This document shows, in pieces, positions 1 to 5,049 of a stretch of DNA of 8,022 nucleotides (within the stretch, counting starts at the first letter, position 1; every line of letters starts with the position of its first letter). Position numbers and translations under genes: made by a program. The DNA is from a bacterium (GTDB lineage: Bacteria; Patescibacteriota; Minisyncoccia; Phycocordibacterales; UBA10002): assembly GCA_030697445.1 (NCBI GenBank), contig JAUYPY010000041.1:1-8022 (forward strand). Reading direction: 5' to 3'. The notes under the pieces are model-generated. The model had not been told where the DNA came from. It made no database searches and was given only the letters and a program-made list of their open reading frames with translations.

Positions 1-126
1 TTGATAGGCGGCAAACATCGGGGGTCTCGGGGGAGTCCGTGGCCGTTCGCCTCCTCGCCGTCTCGACATAGGTACTTCCTCGCTCCGTTGTTATATGGAA
101 CCCTTCGCCCGAACCATTCCATAGAC
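1..126. other. Left-edge stretch with no recognised gene
   Basis: This G/C-rich stretch is open in several frames because it is short and touches the window edge. One plus frame ends at a TAG at 69-71 after 22 codons and could be the tail of a gene starting outside the window. A minus frame is open from an ATG at 122 to the edge (40 codons). Neither shows a familiar motif, and the minus ATG has no Shine-Dalgarno and sits just after a T-tract. I do not recognise any RNA family here. Confidence 0.3.
94..123. repeat. Imperfect inverted repeat TATGGAA/TTCCATA
   Basis: TATGGAA (94-100) pairs with TTCCATA (117-123). Inside is a small internal loop (CCC against CCA) and a second short stem TTC/GAA closed by GCCC. 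The element lies just beyond the leftward terminator at 126-162. It could be an RNA hairpin of either strand or a protein-binding palindrome; nothing in the window decides this. Confidence 0.4.
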
Positions 127-162
127 AAAAGAAAAACCCGCGACCATATTTCAGATCGCGGG
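126..162 (-). terminator. Intrinsic terminator, leftward
   Basis: Read on the minus strand, CCCGCGA and TCGCGGG form a 7-bp GC-rich stem (137-143 with 156-162), followed at once by TTTTTCTTTTG (131-136 and beyond). This is a typical rho-independent terminator. It ends the short leftward unit that starts near 258. Confidence 0.7.
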
Positions 163-171
163 GAAAGTAGG

Positions 172-196
172 GAGGCGAGCACAACATGCTCGCCTC
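172..196 (-). repeat. Perfect 9-bp hairpin before the leftward terminator
   Basis: GAGGCGAGC (172-180) and GCTCGCCTC (188-196) are perfectly complementary around a 7-nt loop. On the minus strand the 5' arm overlaps the stop codon of the small ORF at 195-260, and the terminator follows about 10 nt later. A small ORF, then a hairpin, then a terminator resembles a leader-peptide or attenuator layout, but no downstream structural gene is visible in this window. Confidence 0.5.
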
Positions 197-260
197 AATC
201 CTCTTCTACCACGACTAGTTCGCGGTAGCGTTTCGTACAAGGTTTCCTTATACGATCCAC
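195..260 (-). CDS. Possible 21-codon micro-ORF, GTG start
   Basis: Reading leftward from a GTG at 260, an ORF runs 21 codons to TGA at 195-197 and would encode a highly charged peptide (begins with D-R-I-R-K-P-C, ends V-V-V-E-E-D). It lies between an extended -10 element (265-273) and a hairpin plus terminator, so the segment is plausibly transcribed. The -10 hexamer is only 4 nt from the GTG, so transcription would start inside the start codon if spacing is normal. This makes translation doubtful. I do not recognise the peptide; it may be a chance frame in a small RNA. Confidence 0.2.
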   Translation of the reverse strand: MDRIRKPCTKRYRELVVVEED

Positions 261-264
261 TTAG

Positions 265-273
265 ATTCTATCA
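265..273 (-). promoter_or_regulatory. Leftward extended -10 promoter TGATAGAAT
   Basis: The minus strand reads TG-A-TAGAAT, a good extended -10. Seventeen bases upstream is TTGTAG, which keeps only the TTG of a -35. It resembles the TGATAAAAT elements before the toxin and NYN genes. A transcript would begin near 258 and end at the terminator at 126-162, giving about 130 nt. Confidence 0.45.
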
Positions 274-418
274 CATCAAATATTGTGCTACAAGGAAGAA
301 AAACTATTCGGAAACATCTTAGATTAATCGGTCAAGTTTTGGCCTACAAATCCTTCTCGTTCCATTGTTCGTTATGTACTTATTTAGAGCCGTCTTTTGG
401 CGATTGAATACAAACCGC
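274..418. other. Non-coding stretch between divergent promoters
   Basis: This stretch separates the leftward -10 (265-273) from the rightward promoter (419-447). I see no convincing ORF. A block near 386-399 (GAGCCGTCTTTTGGCG) recalls the GAGCCGTC arm of the terminators found elsewhere in the window, but it does not fold into the same stem. Confidence 0.3.
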
Positions 419-447
419 TTGACATTTATAGTAGTAGGTGCTACACT
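419..447 (+). promoter_or_regulatory. Strong sigma70-type promoter
   Basis: TTGACA (419-424) is a perfect -35. A 17-bp spacer ends in TGC, giving an extended -10 with TACACT (442-447). It is one of the best promoter matches in the window. Predicted transcription start is about 454, driving the structured transcript and micro-ORFs up to the terminator at 728-760. Confidence 0.75.
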
Positions 448-500
448 GTTGACAGAAAACGCTGACGGGCAAAAAGGCATTATCGGAGTCGTATCTGCCA

Positions 501-611
501 ATGTTTGTTCCGCCAGTTGCTCCTTTTAAGAGCTACAGGTTTGTTGCTGTCCTTGTTCCAATCAGCAATCTGGGAATGCGCAGAGTGCATTCTGTTTGGA
601 GGAGAAAATGA
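501..611 (+). CDS. Possible 36-aa micro-ORF, overlaps next ORF
   Basis: An ATG at 501 opens 36 codons ending at TGA 609-611, which overlaps the ATG of the next ORF (ATGA at 608-611), a usual sign of translational coupling. The peptide would begin M-F-V-P-P-V, carry a hydrophobic stretch (F-V-A-V-L-V-P-I) and end with a basic tail (V-W-R-R-K). Its own Shine-Dalgarno is poor: GGAG is present but about 12 nt upstream. I do not recognise it, and the frame could be chance. Confidence 0.25.
   Translation: MFVPPVAPFKSYRFVAVLVPISNLGMRRVHSVWRRK
598..602 (+). promoter_or_regulatory. Consensus Shine-Dalgarno GGAGG
   Basis: GGAGG lies 5 nt before the ATG at 608, the best ribosome-binding site in the window. 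It is the main reason to take the 24-aa ORF seriously. Confidence 0.6.
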
Positions 612-682
612 TTTTCTTCAACGGACAGTGGTATACCCGCAGGGAATATCTAGAAATTATTCTAGGTATCACCGGCGAGTAA
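608..682 (+). CDS. Probable 24-aa microprotein with strong SD
   Basis: ATG at 608, stop TAA at 680-682, 24 codons. It is preceded by GGAGG at optimal spacing and lies under a strong promoter with a terminator about 50 nt downstream. The peptide begins M-I-F-F-N-G-Q-W-Y-T-R-R and continues into a segment (E-Y-L-E-I-I-L-G-I) that could form an amphipathic helix, so its composition looks protein-like. A 10-bp inverted repeat (646-669) lies inside the codons. I do not recognise a family. It could be a genuine small protein, a leader peptide, or a decoy ORF within a regulatory RNA. Confidence 0.4.
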   Translation: MIFFNGQWYTRREYLEIILGITGE

Positions 683-727
683 CCGCCAAGGGTTTCGCGG
701 GAGATGTGCCATAAGAGACATCCCGTA

Positions 728-760
728 CCCCAACACTTGTCCGACAAGTGTTGGGGTTTT
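728..760 (+). terminator. Intrinsic terminator, 13-bp stem, faces dnaE
   Basis: CCCCAACACTTGT (728-740) and ACAAGTGTTGGGG (744-756) form a perfect 13-bp stem with a CCG loop, followed by TTTT (757-760). It ends the rightward small transcript only 3 nt before the dnaE stop codon. On the minus strand the hairpin is not followed by a T-tract, so it is a weaker candidate terminator for dnaE. Confidence 0.8.
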
Positions 761-763
761 CAT

Positions 764-3700
764 TTACGCCAGCGCCTTCGCCTTCTCCGCCACCATACTC
801 ACCGTATTGTTGCGGTTGGAGATGCGGCCTTTGAGAGCAACGAGCGCGTCGGGGGAGAAGAGTGCTTTGTGTTCGTTCCAAGTGCGCGGAAAGACGACTA
901 CCTCGATTGAGCCGGAAAAATCGGCGAGTTTAAGGAAAGCCATAATCTCGTTCTTTTTTGTAAGAATTGTCTTTACTTCTTGCAAAATACCTGCGACCAC
1001 AACGACCATACCTTCTTTGTATTCTTCTTTTGCGCGCTGTATGTTCACTTCGCGCTTTTCAAGCACAGCGCGAAACTTATCAAGCGGATGTCCCGACACA
1101 TACAGCCCGAGCAATTCTTTTTCCCACCCAAGTTTTTCTTCCTGTGTTGCAGGTGAGGCATCTACAAGCCGTACGCCTGCGCTCGCGGGCAATGCCTCAA
1201 AAAGCGATGCGCCGGAATGCACACCGCTTTCTTTGCCGTACTGGAGCAAGAGCTCAATGTTTGCAATCATCTGCCCTCGTTCGCCAAACTCATCAGAAGC
1301 ACCGCTCTTTATGAGCGCTTCCAATGCTTTTTTATTTAGATTTCGGTCTTTGACGCGCTCCAAAAAGTCAGAAAGATTTTTAAACGGCCCGCGCGCTGTG
1401 CGCTCCGCAATAATTGATTGCGCAACCCCCTCGCCGAAGTTTTTGATTGTGGTAAGCCCAAAGCGAATGCGATCTTTTTCTCCTACTTTTTTCACCACTG
1501 TAAACCCGCTAAAGCTTTCATTAAGCGACGGTGGAAGAACTGGAATATCCATCCGCTTACATTCCCCGACCGTCTCACCGATTTTCTCCACATCTCCAGA
1601 GTCGGCAGTGAGCACCGCCGACATATAGATAGCGGGGAAGTTCGCTTTCATATACGCGGTCTGGTAGGCAACCTTGCCGTAGCTTGCCGCGTGCGCTTTG
1701 TTAAATCCGTACGCGGCGAAGGGCTCAATCAACTTCCATAGTTGTTCCGCTTTTTCTTTCGTCGCGCCGTTTTTAACGAATCCGTCAATCAGCTTTACGC
1801 GCTGCGCTTCCATTTCCGCCGGAATCTTTTTACCCATCGCTTTGCGGAGCTTGTCCGCTTCAAGCCACGAATAGCCGCCGAGGTGTATCGCCGTTAAGAG
1901 CACATCGTCTTGATATGTAATCACGCCGTACGAATCGGCAAGAATGTCCTTGAGCCGCGGGTCAAGATAGGCGATAAGACGCGGGTTATGCTTTCGTTCA
2001 ATATATTGCGGAATCGTTTCCATCGGGCCCGGGCGGTATAGCGCAACCATTGCATTAATGTCGTGAATCCGCGTCGGCTTGAGCTCTTTCAAATAGCGCG
2101 TCATACCGGCTCCGTTCAATTGGAACAATCCGCCCGTCTCGCCGCGCGCGAGCATCTCAAATGTTTTTTTGTCATCAAGCGGAATATTTTCTATATCAAT
2201 CGTTACTCCTTCCAGTTCTTTCGCGCGCGCCACCGCATCTGCGAGAATTGAGAGATTTTTTATGCCGAGAAAGTCAAACTTTAGAAGTCCTGCTTCTTCC
2301 ACCGCGTACATATCGTACTGGGTAATGAGCTTGCCGCCCTTTGGGTCAAGTTGTAGCGGCGAGTAATCGGTAAGCGGAGTGGGGGAAATAACCACGCCTG
2401 CGGCGTGTACGGAGATGTGCCGCGCACACCCTTCAATCTTTTGCGCCATATCAATAATCTGCTTCGTGTCCTCGTCATCTTTGTAAACTTTGGCGAGCTC
2501 TGGAACGAGTTCCAGAGCACGGTCAATAGACATCGGAAAGCCCTGCGAGCCGAACGGAATAAGCTTAGAGATACGGTCACCTAACGCGTAATCAAAACCC
2601 ATCGCGCGCGCCACATCCCGCACGCTACCGCGCGCCATCATCGTGCCGAAAGTTCCAATCTGCGCGACTTTGTCGGCGCCGTATTTTTGTTTCGCGTATT
2701 CAATCATCTCGTCGCGCCGATTGTCCGCAAAGTCCATATCAATATCGGGCGCGGACGGCCGTTCGGGGTTCAGAAACCGCTCAAACGGAATCTTGTATTC
2801 AATCGGATTTACATTGGTAATTCCCGCAAGATAGGTGGAGAGTGAGCCCGCGACCGAACCGCGGATGGTAGTTAAAATACCGCGTTCGTGTGCAAAGCGT
2901 AGCAAATCCGCGACGACGAGAAAATATGGCGCGTACCCCTTTTTCGCGATGATGCCGAGTTCGTACGAAACGCGCTTTTCTGTATCGAGTGTTTTCGGAA
3001 TGTTTCGGCGCGCGTACCCCGATTCTACTATTTCGCGTAGCGCTTCGTCCGGAGAAACACCGCCCGTATCAATCGTGGGGAATACCCACGCGCCAAGTGT
3101 GAGTTCTACATTGCACCGCTCTGCGACGCGAGCGGTTTCCGCGAGCGCATTTGGAATATGTGCAAAGCGACGCGCTGCTTCTTCCGCGGACACAAACGAA
3201 TAATCCTGATTACCTTCTACTTCGCGCTCGCGCGGGTCGCCTCCGGCGGACACGAGGAGCATCGTGTCGCGCGCGGGCTTGTCTTCCGGCTCAAGATAAA
3301 ACACGGGCTCAACGGCAACAAGCGGAATGGCGAGTTCTAAAGATAACGCTTGAATCTCCGGCACAAGTACCGCTGCGTCTGCGGTTGTTTTTTCGCTTCC
3401 GACACCAAGCCGTAAGCGTTCGGTACCGAATATGCCAAGGAGGCGCGCTAAAAACGCTTTTGCCCGCTCGGTGTCTTTCACTCGGAGCGCCTGCGCAAGT
3501 TCTGACGCGCCGAATGGAACGATGGCGATGAGTCCGCCATTGTGCTGTTCCAACAGTTCTAAATCCACGCGCGGTTTGTAATAAAATCCTTCTAGGTGCG
3601 AGTCGGTAGAAATTTTGATGAGGTTCTTATATCCGAGTTCGCTCTCGGCGAGTAGGATAAGCCGCGTTCGCCGATTGTCTATGCCGCCGACTTTGTCATG

Positions 3701-3928
3701 CCGGTCCCTAGCGGCAAGGTAGCAGTCAATGCCGAGGATGGGTTTGATACCTTCTTTCTTACATTCTTTATAAAACTCAATCGCCCCGTACAGGTTGCCG
3801 TTGTCAGTAAGCGCAAGTGCCTCCATTCCCGCTTTTTTCGCCTTCGCCACAAGGTCAGGAATTTTCGGGAGCGCAGAGAGTAGAGAATAGTGCGAGTGGG
3901 TATTGAGGTGGATGAATGGGTTGGGCAT
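764..3928 (-). CDS. dnaE: DNA polymerase III subunit alpha
   Basis: Replicative C-family DNA polymerase, catalytic subunit of the replisome. From the ATG at 3928 it has 1054 residues. Seen in order: PHP domain (1-220); palm with catalytic Asp in PDIDMDF (D397, D399) and KFDFLG (D552); fingers; helix-hairpin-helix (about 850-880); GASLF (906-910) where a clamp-binding motif is expected, with Gly replacing Gln; OB fold (about 973-1050), then the end. E. coli alpha is about 100 residues longer, so the tau-binding domain appears absent. PHP ligands are degraded (HLNTH instead of HxH, TDN instead of TDH), so metal-dependent proofreading is unlikely. The ATG is preferred over an in-frame GTG at 3943 because a TATAAT lies exactly 6 nt before the ATG and overlaps the five extra codons, implying a leaderless mRNA. 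Identification is near certain; the start is slightly less so. Confidence 0.97.
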   Translation of the reverse strand: MPNPFIHLNTHSHYSLLSALPKIPDLVAKAKKAGMEALALTDNGNLYGAIEFYKECKKEGIKPILGIDCYLAARDRHDKVGGIDNRRTRLILLAESELGYKNLIKISTDSHLEGFYYKPRVDLELLEQHNGGLIAIVPFGASELAQALRVKDTERAKAFLARLLGIFGTERLRLGVGSEKTTADAAVLVPEIQALSLELAIPLVAVEPVFYLEPEDKPARDTMLLVSAGGDPREREVEGNQDYSFVSAEEAARRFAHIPNALAETARVAERCNVELTLGAWVFPTIDTGGVSPDEALREIVESGYARRNIPKTLDTEKRVSYELGIIAKKGYAPYFLVVADLLRFAHERGILTTIRGSVAGSLSTYLAGITNVNPIEYKIPFERFLNPERPSAPDIDMDFADNRRDEMIEYAKQKYGADKVAQIGTFGTMMARGSVRDVARAMGFDYALGDRISKLIPFGSQGFPMSIDRALELVPELAKVYKDDEDTKQIIDMAQKIEGCARHISVHAAGVVISPTPLTDYSPLQLDPKGGKLITQYDMYAVEEAGLLKFDFLGIKNLSILADAVARAKELEGVTIDIENIPLDDKKTFEMLARGETGGLFQLNGAGMTRYLKELKPTRIHDINAMVALYRPGPMETIPQYIERKHNPRLIAYLDPRLKDILADSYGVITYQDDVLLTAIHLGGYSWLEADKLRKAMGKKIPAEMEAQRVKLIDGFVKNGATKEKAEQLWKLIEPFAAYGFNKAHAASYGKVAYQTAYMKANFPAIYMSAVLTADSGDVEKIGETVGECKRMDIPVLPPSLNESFSGFTVVKKVGEKDRIRFGLTTIKNFGEGVAQSIIAERTARGPFKNLSDFLERVKDRNLNKKALEALIKSGASDEFGERGQMIANIELLLQYGKESGVHSGASLFEALPASAGVRLVDASPATQEEKLGWEKELLGLYVSGHPLDKFRAVLEKREVNIQRAKEEYKEGMVVVVAGILQEVKTILTKKNEIMAFLKLADFSGSIEVVVFPRTWNEHKALFSPDALVALKGRISNRNNTVSMVAEKAKALA

Positions 3929-3934
3929 AGTGAT

Positions 3935-3940
3935 ATTATA
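3935..3940 (-). promoter_or_regulatory. dnaE -10 box, predicted leaderless start
   Basis: Minus-strand TATAAT is a perfect -10. It is followed by 6 nt (ATCACT) and then the dnaE ATG, so transcription should start at or within a base or two of the start codon. No convincing -35 is seen at 16-18 bp. The hexamer lies inside the longer GTG-started reading frame, which argues against that start. Confidence 0.65.
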
Positions 3941-3968
3941 CACTGGGCAGATTTCGCAGAAAGCAAAA

Positions 3969-3997
3969 TGGACAAAAGAAAGGTTTTATGATAGAGT
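3969..3997 (+). promoter_or_regulatory. Promoter of module 1
   Basis: TGGACA (3969-3974, 5/6 to the -35 consensus), a 17-bp spacer ending TGA, then TAGAGT (3992-3997). Predicted start is about 4004. It fires away from dnaE into a 180-nt region without a long ORF that ends at the terminator 4153-4184. Confidence 0.5.
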
Positions 3998-4066
3998 GAA
4001 TTCTGTTCCTTGTAATGTCCCGCCCCGCAGAGTTTAGTCTTCTGCGGTACGGTAGTCCCCCGTCCG

Positions 4067-4096
4067 GAGCAAAAAAGTTGAAAAACTTTTTTGCTC
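4067..4096 (+). repeat. GAGC-A6-GTT hairpin, copy 1
   Basis: GAGCAAAAAAGTT and AACTTTTTTGCTC form a perfect 13-bp stem closed by GAAA, a GNRA tetraloop. Related copies lie at 4772-4801 and 6577-6604. In this copy the fifth pair of the arm is A-T. Confidence 0.8.
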
Positions 4097-4152
4097 GATT
4101 CCCCTGCTGCGTAGTGCAGAGCAAGCCGCGGTGGTGCTAGGTTCTGTCCGGA

Positions 4153-4184
4153 GCCGTCTCGATGTAAATCGAGGCGGCTTTTTT
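4153..4184 (+). terminator. Intrinsic terminator, GCCGTC family copy 1
   Basis: GCCGTCTCGAT (4153-4163) pairs with ATCGAGGCGGC (4168-4178) around GTAA, one U-G wobble included, followed by six T. CGGAG precedes it, as in the other copies. It abuts the toxin promoter with a single base between, so it insulates that gene from upstream transcription. Confidence 0.8.
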
Positions 4185-4185
4185 G

Positions 4186-4194
4186 TGATAAAAT
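4186..4194 (+). promoter_or_regulatory. Extended -10 promoter of toxin gene, leaderless
   Basis: TGATAAAAT is an extended -10. Exactly 6 nt separate TAAAAT (4189-4194) from the ATG at 4201, so the mRNA should begin at the start codon. The -35 region falls inside the terminator hairpin and shows no consensus. An almost identical element precedes the NYN gene. Confidence 0.7.
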
Positions 4195-4200
4195 ATACGC

Positions 4201-4590
4201 ATGCTAAAACGATTTTTGGAATGGATTGGTCTTAAGGAAAAATTGCATGACGCGGAGCACACGCCGCCTCTTTTTAAAGAGGGAGAAATCTGGTGGTGCT
4301 ATGTCGGTGAAAATGTCGGGGCGGAGGTAAACGGCAAAGGTATGCAGTTTACGAGACCTGTTTTAGTATTCAGAAAGTACGATAAGTTTTCTTTTCTCGC
4401 TATTCCTTTGACTACAAAAAATAAGATTGGTTCGTGGTACTGCTCTTTTTCTCATAACGGAAAGTTTCAAAACGCGCAACTATCTCAAGGTAGGGTAGTC
4501 AGTTATAAACGGTTAAAAGAACTCGTAGGGAAGATAGGCAGTGTTGATTATAAGAAAATCAAACAAGCTTTTACTGAACTACATTCTTAA
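4201..4590 (+). CDS. PemK/MazF-family toxin-like protein, orphan
   Basis: 129 aa. The fold region starts after an N-terminal extension of about 26 residues: KEGEIWW (26-32), then GAEVNGK (40-46), TRPVLVF (51-57), IPLTTK (68-73) and LSQGRVVSYKRL (94-105), the normal order of motifs in PemK/MazF proteins. Family members are sequence-specific mRNA endoribonucleases, with an Arg near RPVLV and Ser/Thr after the PLT strand involved in catalysis; R52 and T71/T72 are present here. No antitoxin ORF lies on either side; the gene is alone between a terminator and another module. The start is chosen for its promoter (-10 six nt upstream, no Shine-Dalgarno). It may be a toxin with an unlinked antitoxin, or a domesticated RNA-binding or RNase protein. 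The family is clear, actual toxicity is not. Confidence 0.87.
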   Translation: MLKRFLEWIGLKEKLHDAEHTPPLFKEGEIWWCYVGENVGAEVNGKGMQFTRPVLVFRKYDKFSFLAIPLTTKNKIGSWYCSFSHNGKFQNAQLSQGRVVSYKRLKELVGKIGSVDYKKIKQAFTELHS

Positions 4591-4620
4591 AAAATAGACC
4601 CCCGCCTTTTGAGCGGGGTC
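4589..4620 (-). terminator. Hairpin at toxin gene 3' end, T-tract on minus strand
   Basis: GACCCC-C-GC (4597-4605) pairs with GCGGGGTC (4613-4620) with one bulged C. The T-tract (TATTTTTT) appears only when read leftward, so it terminates minus-strand transcription. It may also stop or protect the 3' end of the toxin mRNA, since no other plus terminator follows the gene before module 2. Confidence 0.55.
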
Positions 4621-4644
4621 GTGGCGAATGCCAAATATGCCTTG

Positions 4645-4650
4645 ATTATA
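4645..4650 (-). promoter_or_regulatory. Possible leftward -10 box
   Basis: Minus strand TATAAT, with a weak TTGCGT about 16 bp upstream. A transcript from it would be only about 50 nt before the leftward terminator at 4589-4620. A perfect hexamer can arise by chance in A/T-rich intergenic DNA, so this is weak. Confidence 0.25.
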
Positions 4651-4668
4651 CGCGACTGTACTTTCTAC

Positions 4669-4705
4669 GCAAGATTGACATGGTGTGTGTCTTGTGCTTG
4701 AATAG
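4669..4705 (+). repeat. Promoter-like 35-nt repeat, copy 1
   Basis: GCAAGATTGACA, a short variable centre, then GTGTCTTGTGCTTGAATA. The same blocks recur in the same order and spacing at 6534-6569. The repeat contains TTGACA (4675-4680), 17 bp ending TGC, and TTGAAT (4698-4703). The -35 is perfect; the -10 lacks the key A at its second position. CAAGA-ACA can also pair with TGT-CTTG. Best read as the promoter of module 2. Confidence 0.55.
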
Positions 4706-4771
4706 AGTTGGGTTCTTTTCAGCGCGGTGTAGTAGTGCGGCGTGTAGTATACCATGGTAAAGTTGTGTCTT

Positions 4772-4801
4772 GAGCGAAAAAGTTGAGAAACTTTTTCGCT
4801 A
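4772..4801 (+). repeat. GAGC-A5-GTT hairpin, copy 2
   Basis: AGCGAAAAAGTT (4773-4784) pairs perfectly with AACTTTTTCGCT (4789-4800) around GAGA, again a GNRA tetraloop. Compared with copy 1 an A-T pair has become G-C, a compensatory change. Confidence 0.8.
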
Positions 4802-4881
4802 ACTATCAGGTTGCGCGTGGTCCGCTTCAGTTGGGTGAGGTCATCTTCAGTTAACTGTTGTAGTGTAGCGTACACCTCGGA

Positions 4882-4912
4882 GCCGTCCCGATTTATCGGG
4901 GCGGCTTTTTTT
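4882..4912 (+). terminator. Intrinsic terminator, GCCGTC family copy 2
   Basis: GCCGTCCCGA (4882-4891) pairs with TCGGGGCGGC (4896-4905) around TTTA, followed by seven T. CTCGGA precedes it. It ends module 2 just upstream of the next promoter. Confidence 0.8.
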
Positions 4913-4919
4913 GTTGGGC

Positions 4920-4948
4920 TTGACACAAAATAGATACTATGCTAACTT
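4920..4948 (+). promoter_or_regulatory. Promoter of the 247-aa gene
   Basis: TTGACA (4920-4925), 17-bp spacer ending TGC, TAACTT (4943-4948). Predicted start is about 4955, giving a leader of about 95 nt before the ATG at 5050. Confidence 0.6.
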
Positions 4949-4954
4949 TGTTTA

Positions 4955-5049
4955 CAGATGGCAACTTGGGTTGCTGTTAAGCCCTTAAACGGCTTGCTCA
5001 TTGTCAGTTCAACCAAAGAGGCAGAAATGCCTATGCAGAAAGGTCAGAA
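4955..5049 (+). promoter_or_regulatory. Structured 5' leader with three tandem hairpins
   Basis: Three short hairpins follow each other: GCAAC-TTGG-GTTGC (4961-4974), AAGCC/GGCTT (4979-4995) and AGGCA-GAAA-TGCCT (5019-5032). The last ends 6 nt before the ribosome-binding site AAAGG (5039-5043). It may control translation or mRNA stability. I do not recognise a known riboswitch and see no T-tract within the leader. Confidence 0.4.

Larger units (their letters stand above)
454..760 (+). ncRNA. Candidate structured transcript carrying micro-ORFs
   Basis: A transcript of about 300 nt is bounded by the strong promoter at 419-447 and a terminator at 728-760. Within it are a 10-bp hairpin with one G-U pair at 646-669 (loop ATTA), a GGCG/CGCC pairing near 674-687, and a GATGT/ACATC stem extended by CGG/CCG near 697-726. 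It also contains two overlapping small ORFs. It may be a small mRNA, a regulatory RNA, or both. It does not match tmRNA, 6S, SRP or RNase P RNA as far as I can tell by eye. Confidence 0.4.
4004..4184 (+). ncRNA. Candidate noncoding RNA, module 1
   Basis: About 180 nt between a promoter (3969-3997) and a terminator (4153-4184), with no credible coding frame. Folding elements seen are CCGCAGA/TCTGCGG (4025-4047, 7 bp), ACGG/CCGT around 4049-4063, the perfect 13-bp hairpin at 4067-4096, and CTGC/GCAG near 4107-4122. It is the first of four similar intergenic modules. It could instead be an unusually complex leader, but the terminator lies before the toxin promoter, so the two should be separate transcripts. 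Confidence 0.4.
4710..4912 (+). ncRNA. Candidate noncoding RNA, module 2
   Basis: About 200 nt from the promoter repeat to the terminator at 4882-4912, without a credible coding frame on the plus strand. It contains palindrome TACCATGGTA (4750-4759), the AGCG-A5-GTT hairpin (4772-4801), palindrome CAGTTAACTG (4848-4857) and hairpin GTGTA-GCG-TACAC (4863-4875). It shares its order of elements with modules 1 and 4, and a GTCCGCTTCAGTTGGGT-like block with module 3 (GTCCGCTCAAGTTCGGT). Confidence 0.4.

Noticed and set aside
1..228. 75-codon plus-strand frame at the left edge
   Set aside because: It runs through the leftward terminator and the 9-bp hairpin, has a low-complexity Ser/Thr/Arg tail and no RBS.
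319..501. 60-codon minus-strand frame
   Set aside because: It lies opposite the strong plus-strand promoter at 419-447 and shows no motif or start signal.
454..760. tmRNA or another housekeeping RNA in the small transcript
   Set aside because: There is no tRNA-like acceptor, no T-loop, no 3' CCA end, and no recognisable core of 6S, SRP or RNase P RNA.
807..1628. Long (273-codon) open frame antisense to dnaE
   Set aside because: It is entirely within the dnaE gene on the opposite strand, very Ser-rich and motif-free, with no RBS or promoter. It is a codon-bias shadow of dnaE.
4579..4926. 115-codon minus-strand frame across module 2
   Set aside because: It starts with GTG in the next promoter's -35, runs through the plus-strand terminator, the A-rich hairpin and the promoter repeat, and ends after the leftward terminator. 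A short stretch looks helix-like, but the underlying DNA is better explained by the structured elements.
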